Numbered from the stretch's first letter, positions 1-5,506 are shown. The stretch: 7,768 nucleotides of DNA from Rhodothermales bacterium (GCA_028283985.1 JANQSQ010000211.1:1-7768); one strand, 5' to 3'. Notes: generated by a model from the sequence alone, not told the origin. Numbers and translations: made by a program.

Positions 1-1691
1 ACGGCAAGCGCTTCCGAAGAACCGTCCAGCGCCACAAGCGCTGCCGCCGCCTCCGCGCGCACGGCGGGAACTGCATCCCGCAAGGCGTTCCGAAGCGCAT
101 CCTGACTCAAAGGATCCCTGGCTCCGGCCGCATGCAGCCCCAGGGCAGCCCAGTACCGCACCGTATGGTCCGGATCCCTGAGGAGCGCCGCCTGCCTGTT
201 CGCGGCGCGCGGCTGTCCCACAAGGTTGGCGGTATCCAGCACGCGCGTAAGCGGATAAACGGATGGATCCGCCGTGAATTCGAGGGGCGCCTGCCCCGTC
301 TGTTCGGCCAGCCGCAACACTTCGGCTTCATCCATAAAGCCCATATCCCGCGTCTCCACCTCCCATTGCGTCAGCCGGGCCCGCATCCGGTCCAGCACGT
401 CGAGATACGCGGAAGAAGCAGCCAGATTGCGGAGCTGGTACGGATCGGTCACCGTATCGAACAGTTCTTCGGACGGCTTCGAGGGACCGGCGTAGGTCAT
501 CTGCGCGGCATTCAGGGCGCCCGCCTCGGCCAGCCGGGTGATGGCCTGACGGATCGGCGCCTGATCCGAAAAGAATTCAGGCTGATTCCAGGACAGATGC
601 GGGTGATAATGGCGAATGTACAGAAAGCGTTCGTCGCGCACCGAACGCGCAATGTCGTACGCCTCGTCCACCCGGTCGCGCGCGCCGAATACGAACTCCC
701 GTTCCGTCATCGAATCCTCCCCCAGAAACGGCATGCCCTGCATATGCTCCGGCGCGTCGTGGCCGACCAGACGGAGCATCGTGGGCGCGAAATCCACGAA
801 ACTCACCAGTCGATCCGTGGACGAACCGGGCGGAACCGGCGCCAGATGCCGCCACTTCGGGGGAAAATAGATAACCAGCGGCACATGCAAACCGGAGTCG
901 TAGAGTACCCGTTTGCCGCGCGGCAGGCCCGTCCCGTGATCCCCGTAGAAAAACACGATGGTGTTGTCCGCAACGCCGTCCTCCTCCAGTTCGACCAGCA
1001 GGCGTCCCACATGGGTGTCCATGGCGGTAACGGCGTCATAGTAACGGGCCACGGTCTCGCGCACATCCGGATCGTCGGGGTAATACGGAGGCAACGGCGC
1101 GATAGCGGGATCGTGCGTACCCAGCCCATCGGCCAGTTCGGGAAACTCCGTATCCAGAAAGGAGATACGGCTCTGATGGGTGTGCATGTGGTTGAAGACG
1201 GCGAAGAACGGCTGCCCGTCCTCGCGCCCCCGCCAGTGTGCTTCGGCACTGCTCTCGTCCCAGGATTCGGCGATGAGACGCGGCTCGGCCGCCGTATTAT
1301 AGTCGGTCTTGACGTTGTTCGTCGTGTAATAGCCCAGCTCCCGCAGGTACGCCGGAAACCCCGTGATGTCGTCCGGAATGGGCGCTTGCGACCGCAAACC
1401 CTGCGTGCCCGCCGTAGTGGCGTATATGCCCGTAAGCAGGGTGAACCGGGCCGGAGAACAGACGGGGGCGGTAGCAAACGCATTCGTGTACGTGACCCCT
1501 TGCCGCGCCAACCCGTCGATGTGGGGCGTTTCCGCATAGGCATCGCCGTAGGCGCCCAGATCGGCGCTCATGTCCTCCGACGTGAGCCACAGAATGTTCG
1601 GCAGGCCGGACGCGGACTCGGCGGCGTCTTCCGCCGGTCCGCATCCCTGGAGCGCTGCAAAAAGAACCAGCAGCCCGGCAATCCGGGCCAT
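1..1691 (-). CDS. Lipoprotein sulfatase with C-terminal HEAT-like repeats (partial, C-terminus beyond left edge)
   Basis: Type I (formylglycine) sulfatase, expected to hydrolyse a sulfate ester on a glycan or small molecule outside the cytoplasm. 563 codons lie in the window and the frame is still open at base 1. Seen: a short hydrophobic N-terminus ending in lipobox LQGC (Cys17), so export and lipid anchoring; NILWLTSED at 32-40, the N-terminal sulfatase strand with metal-ligand acids; CSPAR at 78-82, where Cys78 would be converted to formylglycine; FNHMHTH at 167-172; YGDHG at 249-253 with the Asp251/His252 metal pair; Lys260 and His269 in the usual downstream positions. After the catalytic domain (about residues 490-563) come helical repeats with paired RDP motifs (LRDPDHTV, ARDPLSQD) that read as HEAT repeats. 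I chose ATG at 1691. A GTG at 1724, in frame 11 codons upstream, would lengthen the signal peptide and cannot be excluded; neither start has a good Shine-Dalgarno. The substrate is unknown. Family assignment is firm; the HEAT call is moderate. Confidence 0.93.
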   Translation of the reverse strand, partial: MARIAGLLVLFAALQGCGPAEDAAESASGLPNILWLTSEDMSADLGAYGDAYAETPHIDGLARQGVTYTNAFATAPVCSPARFTLLTGIYATTAGTQGLRSQAPIPDDITGFPAYLRELGYYTTNNVKTDYNTAAEPRLIAESWDESSAEAHWRGREDGQPFFAVFNHMHTHQSRISFLDTEFPELADGLGTHDPAIAPLPPYYPDDPDVRETVARYYDAVTAMDTHVGRLLVELEEDGVADNTIVFFYGDHGTGLPRGKRVLYDSGLHVPLVIYFPPKWRHLAPVPPGSSTDRLVSFVDFAPTMLRLVGHDAPEHMQGMPFLGEDSMTEREFVFGARDRVDEAYDIARSVRDERFLYIRHYHPHLSWNQPEFFSDQAPIRQAITRLAEAGALNAAQMTYAGPSKPSEELFDTVTDPYQLRNLAASSAYLDVLDRMRARLTQWEVETRDMGFMDEAEVLRLAEQTGQAPLEFTADPSVYPLTRVLDTANLVGQPRAANRQAALLRDPDHTVRYWAALGLHAAGARDPLSQDALRNALRDAVPAVRAEAAAALVALDGSSEALA

Positions 1692-1761
1692 CGTCGTCGT
1701 TTTGGAAATTTCAGGAAATGGCACGATAATCGTCTCGCGATGTGAGTCCGGGAAAGATCGT

Positions 1762-1791
1762 ATGATACGTACAGGCTGCGTGGATTCGCAA
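1762..1791 (-). promoter_or_regulatory. Candidate promoter for the sulfatase gene
   Basis: Reading the minus strand, TTGCGA (1786-1791) and TATCAT (1762-1767) are separated by 18 bp, a sigma70-like arrangement. Transcription would begin near 1755, about 60 nt before the ATG. The -10 lies inside an 11-bp odd palindrome CGTATGATACG (1759-1769), which could be an operator shared with the divergent antitoxin gene. This is motif matching only. If the organism uses a Bacteroidota-type -33/-7 promoter, this call would be wrong. Confidence 0.3.
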
Positions 1792-1796
1792 TGAGG

Positions 1797-1825
1797 TTGC
1801 GTCTTGTGCGGAAAATGCCTATGAT
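1797..1825 (+). promoter_or_regulatory. Candidate promoter of the antitoxin gene, predicting a leaderless mRNA
   Basis: TTGCGT (1797-1802), a 17-bp spacer and TATGAT (1820-1825, five of six to the -10 consensus). The expected start point, about 7 nt after the -10, falls on or next to the ATG at 1832, so the transcript would have almost no 5' leader. This agrees with the lack of any Shine-Dalgarno before that ATG. The -35 is weak (three of six). Confidence 0.4.
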
Positions 1826-1831
1826 GAACCT

Positions 1832-2086
1832 ATGAAAACGATTGCCGCCAGAGAAGCCAGAAATCGCTTCGGCAGCCTGCTGGATGCCGCCCAGGATACG
1901 TCTGTCTGCGTAACCAAAAAGGGCAAGGCGGTCGGGGTTTTGATGTCGATGAAGCAATACGAACGGCTTCGGAGCGCTGCATGGGAGCGCCTGGCCGCAA
2001 CCATGGATCGACTCGGAGCCGAAGCGGCTGAGAACGACTTGACCGAGGCCGCGTTGGCAAAACTCCTAAAGGAGGAAAAGCAATAG
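1832..2086 (+). CDS. Phd/YefM-family antitoxin
   Basis: An 84-aa protein with the Phd/YefM layout: N-terminal MKTIAAREARNRFGSLLDAA, the strand/helix pair that dimerises and binds the operator; then VCVTKKGKAVGVLMSMKQYERL, where the family consensus is a strand-turn-strand ending in (S)xxxYE; then a charged helical tail rich in Glu, Lys and Ala (about 55-84) that would wrap the toxin. Family knowledge: such proteins neutralise a co-encoded toxin and repress their own promoter. The next gene on the strand encodes a PIN-domain toxin, a common partner class. However, the genes are 114 nt apart with a terminator between them, whereas most such pairs overlap. No Shine-Dalgarno precedes the start. 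The 3' end contains AAGGAGG (2069-2075) within the KEEK codons, spaced as if to serve a start at the stop codon, but the base triplet there is ATA. Confidence 0.85.
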   Translation: MKTIAAREARNRFGSLLDAAQDTSVCVTKKGKAVGVLMSMKQYERLRSAAWERLAATMDRLGAEAAENDLTEAALAKLLKEEKQ

Positions 2087-2141
2087 ATCTGCATACGGTA
2101 GAAATTGGAAATTTTCTTTTTTTATAAATAAGAATGACAGA

Positions 2142-2176
2142 ATGTCTCGCCTTCTTGGAGGGGCATTTTTTATTTT
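2142..2176 (+). terminator. Intrinsic terminator between antitoxin and toxin genes
   Basis: ATGTCTCGCC (2142-2151) can pair with GGAGGGGCAT (2157-2166) across a TTCTT loop. Eight of ten pairs are Watson-Crick or G-U in an uninterrupted outer run, with one G-A mismatch near the top. The stem runs into TTTTTT-A-TTTT (2166-2176). The A residues upstream (2138-2141) allow the stem to extend into the T run. This is the best terminator in the window. It should end or attenuate antitoxin transcription before the PIN gene. The whole 2087-2200 gap is markedly AT-rich compared with its surroundings and carries nothing else I can name. Confidence 0.7.
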
Positions 2177-2200
2177 AGCATTAAAAATTAAGTTTTACAT

Positions 2201-2632
2201 ATGAACAAATTAAATATTAAAGGAGCGCGTGTTGTCCTTGATACGAATATTCTGATCAGCGCCGCATTGATGCCCAAAGGAAAACCGCGTAAAGTCATAG
2301 ATACGATTCGAGAGAAAAACGGGATACTCCTGTTTTCCGACGAGACGTTTAATGAAGTAGTAACTCGACTCCTCCGTACGAAATTCGACCGCTATGTCAG
2401 CCGCGAAAATCGGCTACTGTATCTTGCAGAACTGCAAATCGCTTCAGAATGGGTGACGATCTTCGAGAACAAGATGGGGTGTCCGGATCCGGATGACGAC
2501 AAATTCCTCGAGACAGCCCTCAGGGGCGAATCGGCATGTATTGTCACAGGAGATGGGGATTTGCTGGAGATGTCGCCATACCGTAACCTTCCGATTATGA
2601 AGGCTTCCGACTTTCTAAGCAAGTTCTCTTAG
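2201..2632 (+). CDS. PIN-domain toxin (putative TA toxin component, PIN family)
   Basis: A 143-aa predicted metal-dependent ribonuclease of the PIN/VapC fold, closest in pattern to the family annotated as 'putative toxin-antitoxin system toxin component, PIN family'. Seen: VVLDTNILIS at 11-20 with catalytic Asp14; SDETFNEVV at 46-54 with Glu52; CPDPDDDKFLETA at 94-106, the family's C-x-DPDDxxFLE signature with the third acidic site; IVTGDGDLL at 114-122 with the fourth acidic site (Asp118/Asp120). All acidic positions are present, so the enzyme is probably active. The start ATG at 2201 has no Shine-Dalgarno and sits in an AT-rich leader. The 5' third of the gene is also less GC-rich than the neighbours, suggesting transfer. 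Candidate antitoxins are the Phd-like protein upstream (same strand) and the ribbon-helix-helix protein downstream (convergent). Which one neutralises it cannot be told from sequence. Confidence 0.9.
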   Translation: MNKLNIKGARVVLDTNILISAALMPKGKPRKVIDTIREKNGILLFSDETFNEVVTRLLRTKFDRYVSRENRLLYLAELQIASEWVTIFENKMGCPDPDDDKFLETALRGESACIVTGDGDLLEMSPYRNLPIMKASDFLSKFS

Positions 2633-2643
2633 CAAACATCGCC

Positions 2644-2706
2644 ATGCGCCTGTCCTGGAACGAGGTGCGCTCCCGTGCGGCGGCATTCGCCCGTGAATGG
2701 GAAGAC
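2644..2706 (+). pseudogene. 5' fragment of a class I DNA methyltransferase gene
   Basis: An ATG 11 nt after the PIN stop opens a frame reading MRLSWNEVRSRAAAF then AREWED. From memory, LSWNEIRxRAxxFxREW is the conserved N-terminus of large Mmel/YeeA-like class I SAM-dependent DNA methyltransferases, which then continue with a region like EAQSFWNEFF. That continuation is absent here. After about 21 codons the frame becomes low-complexity noise and then runs antisense through the ribbon-helix-helix gene. No SAM-binding or NPPF/Y motif is present, so nothing functional remains. The match is short and rests on recognition only. A chance similarity is possible, though the Trp/Asn/Glu/Arg spacing is quite specific. 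Confidence 0.55.
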
Positions 2707-2748
2707 AGAGCCGACCCTTGCCGAGGAAAGAAGCGTGATGGAGGTGTA

Positions 2749-3018
2749 TCAGGAAGCACCGGTCGTCAATTCGTCCTCCGGATCGGGCGGCGTGTCCGGC
2801 GCGTTGTCGAGGTAGCGCGCGAGGTCTCCCTCGACCGCTTGCGCAGCCCGCTTTTGCAGGAACGCCTTCGCCGTTGCGACAGCGCCGATCTTTTGCGCTA
2901 CAGCCGCAACAATCCACTGGTTGAGAGATACGCCGTCTTCTCTGGCATACCGCATCGCCGTTTCCCTCAGCGAGGCCGGCAATTGTAACGGATACCTGTA
3001 CCGTTGCTTGTTGGTCAT
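2749..3018 (-). CDS. Orphan HicB-like ribbon-helix-helix antitoxin/repressor
   Basis: An 89-aa protein. RYPLQLP (8-14) is the DNA-contacting beta strand. Two helices follow: about 16-27 (SLRETAMRYARE) and about 31-45 (SLNQWIVAAVAQKIG, the classic SxNQxIxxAVxxK helix of HicB/Arc-like proteins). A helical stretch (47-70) and an acidic, proline-rich tail (72-85) come after. Related proteins are annotated as 'toxin-antitoxin system HicB family antitoxin'. They bind DNA as dimers and repress their own operon. ATG at 3018 is well supported by AAGGAGG (3027-3033) 8 nt upstream, the only textbook Shine-Dalgarno ahead of any gene here. No HicA or other toxin follows it; downstream on its strand lie the methyltransferase scrap and then the convergent PIN gene. 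It may act as a solitary regulator or as the PIN protein's partner. Confidence 0.82.
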   Translation of the reverse strand: MTNKQRYRYPLQLPASLRETAMRYAREDGVSLNQWIVAAVAQKIGAVATAKAFLQKRAAQAVEGDLARYLDNAPDTPPDPEDELTTGAS

Positions 3019-3026
3019 TGGGATAG

Positions 3027-3045
3027 CCTCCTTACGATGATATCA
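3027..3045 (-). promoter_or_regulatory. Strong RBS and 8-bp palindrome upstream of the HicB-like gene
   Basis: On the minus strand AAGGAGG lies 8 nt before the ATG. Immediately upstream is the perfect palindrome TGATATCA (3038-3045), which also contains a possible -10 (TATCAT). A palindrome over the promoter of a ribbon-helix-helix gene would suit autorepression, but no second half-site is visible and I found no convincing -35. Confidence 0.4.
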
Positions 3046-3104
3046 GGTTTTACAACTTCGGTTCCGAGCGATGACTTGAGATTCCGCCTGACCGAATCGA
3101 TCTC

Positions 3105-3230
3105 ATGCCAATCCCTGCGCACCCATTCCATCCCGACAAAAATGGCAACCAACCCATCCTCATGTGGTTTCGGCGCGATCTGCGGCTGACGGATAATCCC
3201 GCGCTGTCATGGGCAACCCGAACCGGGCGG
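3105..3230 (+). pseudogene. 5' fragment of a deoxyribodipyrimidine photolyase gene
   Basis: The frame from ATG 3105 carries PILMWFRRDLRLTDNPAL at residues 17-34, followed by ATRTGR at 37-42. This is the highly conserved N-terminus of class I CPD photolyases/cryptochromes (strand plus the WFRRDLRxxDNxAL motif of the antenna-binding domain). The expected next strand (like PVxPxFVxD) and every FAD-binding region are missing. The frame happens to stay open, by chance, into the outer-membrane protein gene that starts at 3441, giving a spurious 426-codon ORF. The fragment keeps its start codon but ends within about 42 codons, like the methyltransferase scrap upstream. Residues 1-16 are not recognisable as family sequence. 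From 3231 to 3440 I see no gene, only possible regulatory sequence. Confidence 0.8.
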
Positions 3231-3285
3231 TACCGGCCCCTTCCCCGCAAAGCAATAAAAGCCGGTCAGGCGCAAGCACATGAGA

Positions 3286-3315
3286 TTGACCTTTCATCCC
3301 GTTCGAGCGTACCAT
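3286..3315 (+). promoter_or_regulatory. Weak candidate promoter for the outer-membrane protein gene
   Basis: TTGACC (3286-3291, five of six to the -35 consensus) is followed 18 bp later by TACCAT (3310-3315, four of six). It would give a leader of roughly 120 nt containing the inverted repeat at 3385-3399. An alternative closer to the gene is TTGTAT with TAATAA just upstream of 3420, which is a poorer match. Neither is strong. Confidence 0.22.
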
Positions 3316-3384
3316 GCCGGCAAATTGCGCCCATGTGCATCAACCCGGATCTTACGCGGAGGCACCTCGCGAATCGGCCTTGCG

Positions 3385-3399
3385 CCGGATTGTATCCGG
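3385..3399. repeat. Perfect inverted repeat in the leader of the outer-membrane protein gene
   Basis: CCGGAT-TGT-ATCCGG: 6-bp arms around a 3-nt centre, 42 nt before the ATG at 3441. It is followed by GACAAAATT and not by a T run, so it is not a terminator. It could be an operator, or an RNA hairpin in the 5' leader. It may also be chance. Confidence 0.45.
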
Positions 3400-3440
3400 G
3401 ACAAAATTCCCATAATAAACCAATGTGCAACTCCTCCACA

Positions 3441-4385
3441 ATGAAAATCCGTCAAGCCCTCCGCACGCTCGCCGCAGCGGTGTTTATTGTCTGCCTGTTC
3501 GGTGCGGGTGCGGCCAACGCCCAGGAAAACGGCCGCGGCTTCTATATCGGAATCGACACCGGCGCCGCCAACTCCGCCAAGTTGGGTTCGTCCCTCTCCG
3601 CAGTCACCACCCCGACGAAGTGCGACCGCCTGGTCTATGACGATCCGGCCATGGCCCCGAGCAGCGCGCCGGAATGCATGGTCACCGAGCCGAGACAACT
3701 CTCCTCCAACGGGTTTTCTCCGGGCGCCGGGTTCACCGGCGGGCTCAGCGTCGGATACGCCCTCCAGGCGCTGCGCTTCGAACTCGCATACCGGATACAG
3801 GGCTACGGAAACGATACGTCGCCGCTCGTTCAATCGACCACCAATCAGGCTGTGGTCAGTAAAGCCAGCGAGTGGAGCAACGTGTATCCGCCGATCGAAA
3901 CCATCTCGGGTTATCGCGCCCATCAGGTCTTTGCCAACGTCTACTACGACTTCAGCAATAACTCCCCCTGGACGCCTTCCGTGGGCGCAGGCGTCGGTAT
4001 AGCCAGTACTAACCTGAACTACAACCGGCGGCTGCTGCGCAAAACGATCGCCGAAGGATACCAGGATGTGGAACCGCCGACCACCCTTGCCGACAGACCG
4101 CTCCGGGCCGCCGGGACATTCAGTATGCTGGACGCCGAGGTCAGCGGAACGGTCATCGGTTTTCAGGTGCTGGCCGGCATGGATTACGCCGTCGGAGAAC
4201 GCGCGACGATCGGGCTCACCGCCCACTGGATCCGTTTCGGGACCCTCAAGGAAAACGTAACATGGTCGATCATCCGCAGCCATGCCCCTGTGCGTGCGGA
4301 CGGCGTAACGCCCTTCTCCGGAGAACTGACGTTCGACAGCTTCGAATCGCTGGTCGCAACGCTGGGACTGAAGTACCGGTTTTGA
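3441..4385 (+). CDS. Outer-membrane beta-barrel protein (Opa/Msp2-like porin family)
   Basis: A 314-aa exported barrel. Seen: a Sec signal peptide, MKIRQALRTL then AAAVFIVCLFGAGAANA, with likely cleavage after Ala27; mature N-terminus with FYIGIDTGAA, a first strand typical of small porin-like surface antigens; repeated alternating strands such as GGLSVGYALQALRFELAYRI, QVFANVYYDF, TPSVGAGVGIA, IGFQVLAGMDYA, ATIGLTAHWIRFG; and a C-terminal LVATLGLKYRF whose final Phe is the usual BAM recognition residue. Cys61 and Cys79 flank a Pro-rich loop and may form a disulfide. The length fits an 8- to 12-strand barrel with long loops. ATG at 3441 is chosen because it begins the signal peptide; an ATG at 3423 adds six residues and is less likely. 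No Shine-Dalgarno. Function could be surface structural protein or narrow porin; the ligand is unknown. Confidence 0.9.
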   Translation: MKIRQALRTLAAAVFIVCLFGAGAANAQENGRGFYIGIDTGAANSAKLGSSLSAVTTPTKCDRLVYDDPAMAPSSAPECMVTEPRQLSSNGFSPGAGFTGGLSVGYALQALRFELAYRIQGYGNDTSPLVQSTTNQAVVSKASEWSNVYPPIETISGYRAHQVFANVYYDFSNNSPWTPSVGAGVGIASTNLNYNRRLLRKTIAEGYQDVEPPTTLADRPLRAAGTFSMLDAEVSGTVIGFQVLAGMDYAVGERATIGLTAHWIRFGTLKENVTWSIIRSHAPVRADGVTPFSGELTFDSFESLVATLGLKYRF

Positions 4386-4412
4386 GGGACAGCGAGGATT
4401 GTTTGACTTGCC

Positions 4413-4435
4413 GGAACCCGGGCGGGGTTTCGTTT
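4413..4435 (+). terminator. Probable terminator after the outer-membrane protein gene
   Basis: GGAACCC (4413-4419) pairs with GGGTTTC (4425-4431) with one G-U, around a GGGCG loop, 28 nt past the stop codon. Only GTTT follows, so the T tract is poor and efficiency is uncertain. Confidence 0.4.
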
Positions 4436-4446
4436 ACGAACTCCCA

Positions 4447-4473
4447 CCGAGGGTCATACCCAAACCCTGACGG
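4447..4473 (-). terminator. Hairpin just downstream of the amidohydrolase gene
   Basis: On the minus strand, CCG-TC-AGGGT and ACCCT-CGG can pair around a 9-nt loop, giving an 8-bp stem with a 2-nt bulge, starting 7 nt after the stop codon. No T run follows. It could be an mRNA 3'-end stabilising structure and not a terminator. Low certainty. Confidence 0.25.
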
Positions 4474-4479
4474 CAAAGC

Positions 4480-5361
4480 CTACCCCACCCCGTACAGCCT
4501 TGCCGCATTATCCCAAAAAATCTGCTTCTTCGCTCCGGGATCGAGATCAAGTCCTGCTACCTTCCAGTATTCGACCGGGAAAAATCCCCACGGCGAATCG
4601 GTGGCGAACAGGACGCGCGCGAAACCCAGATTGCGCCGGTCCAGTTCGCCGAGCAGCCATCTCGGGGCAAAGCCCGGTACGATAGACGTATCCGTGTACA
4701 CATCGAAACCCTCCTCGATCCATCCCGGAAAACGCGGCACGAACTTGAACGCCGGCGCAATGGCCTCTCCGCAGTGCACCAGTTGATACGTGGCCCGGCT
4801 CCCGTACCGTTGCAGGAAAAGATCGAACTCCAGGGGATCCGCGCCGGGCAAGTATCCCGTGTGAAAATGGATGACCAGCCCATGGCCGCCGGCGGCTTCA
4901 AGAATACGCTCCATATTGCGCTGCACAGGCCTATCCCAACTGGACGGATCGATGCCGTAGGGGGCCCAGGTGTTCGACGCGATCTTGAGCGCGCGCACCT
5001 TGGGATGCGGCAAACAGTCCAGGGTAGCATGGAGAAGCGATTCGACCTGCGGGAGCGGAGAGACCCATAACCCGCCGTACAGATTGGGATACTCCTCCAC
5101 GGCGTCGATCAGTAGCGCGTTGTATTCGAACGCCGCTTCCTGGCGGTCGAGATAGGTGGGCACGATGACCCCTGCTTCGATACCGTGCCGGTCGAGATAC
5201 GCCGCGCAATCGGCGCCCGAAGCATGGTCGAGGGCATCGGGAATGGGCGTGACCCGGCGCCCGGCGAATGCCTGCGTTCCGTACGGACCGATATGGAAAT
5301 GGGCATCGAAAACCGGATGGGCGCCCTCGGGAACGCCCGATCTGGACGCAGGGCCGGTCAT
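4480..5361 (-). CDS. Amidohydrolase_2-type metal-dependent hydrolase (TIM barrel)
   Basis: A 293-aa cytoplasmic enzyme of the Amidohydrolase_2 branch (relatives of ACMSD and other decarboxylases/lactonases). Seen: VFDAHFHIG at 17-25, the HxH metal pair (His21, His23) after strand 1; RALKIAS at 123-129; VIHFHTG at 163-169 with His165/His167; QLVHCGE at 193-199 with His196; FATDSPWG at 252-259 with the conserved Asp255. Motif order and spacing match a complete catalytic set, and length is normal for the family. No signal peptide. The ATG at 5361 shares its A with the TGA stop of the upstream 46-aa gene, so translation is probably coupled; reading further upstream (to 5577) only overlaps that gene in another frame. 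As last gene of a symporter operon it probably processes the imported solute or a downstream intermediate. The substrate, and whether it hydrolyses or decarboxylates, cannot be deduced. Confidence 0.9.
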   Translation of the reverse strand: MTGPASRSGVPEGAHPVFDAHFHIGPYGTQAFAGRRVTPIPDALDHASGADCAAYLDRHGIEAGVIVPTYLDRQEAAFEYNALLIDAVEEYPNLYGGLWVSPLPQVESLLHATLDCLPHPKVRALKIASNTWAPYGIDPSSWDRPVQRNMERILEAAGGHGLVIHFHTGYLPGADPLEFDLFLQRYGSRATYQLVHCGEAIAPAFKFVPRFPGWIEEGFDVYTDTSIVPGFAPRWLLGELDRRNLGFARVLFATDSPWGFFPVEYWKVAGLDLDPGAKKQIFWDNAARLYGVG

Positions 5362-5501
5362 CAATCTTCCAGCTGCTTCGTAAAGTGCTTGTACAGCAGC
5401 CACGTAACGGCGAAGGCCACGAGAAAAATCGCGCCGGGAATCACGACGCCCACCCACGTGATCTGGGGTGAGGCGGCTTGCATGAGCAGAGACAGGGACA
5501 T
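5361..5501 (-). CDS. 46-aa single-pass membrane microprotein
   Basis: Short N-terminus, then one hydrophobic helix at about 16-37 (TWVGVVIPGAIFLVAFAVTW), then a basic/acidic tail YKHFTKQLED. Positive residues after the helix predict a cytoplasmic C-terminus. The ATG at 5501 is 5 nt after the preceding gene's stop, with a weak AGAAG upstream. Its TGA overlaps the amidohydrolase ATG by one base. It has a sensible codon pattern with GC-rich third positions, and the tight packing on both sides argues for real translation. I do not recognise a named family. By position it may be an accessory subunit of the symporter. Confidence 0.72.
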   Translation of the reverse strand: MSLSLLMQAASPQITWVGVVIPGAIFLVAFAVTWLLYKHFTKQLED

Positions 5502-5506
5502 GGCAG

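Noticed and set aside
132..1745. Long plus-strand open frame (537 codons) opposite the sulfatase
   Set aside because: Antisense shadow of a GC-rich gene. The minus strand encodes a complete set of sulfatase motifs, while this frame has Arg/His-rich, motif-free sequence.
2101..2124. A second terminator just after the antitoxin stop (AGAAA...TTTCT followed by T run)
   Set aside because: The stem is short and purely A-T, so too weak; the hairpin at 2142-2176 is far better.
2644..2988. A functional 114-aa gene after the PIN toxin
   Set aside because: Only the first about 21 codons resemble a known family; the remainder is antisense to the HicB-like gene.
3294..4283. Minus-strand open frame of 329 codons opposite the outer-membrane protein
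   Set aside because: Antisense of a convincing signal-peptide barrel protein; no recognisable motif of its own.
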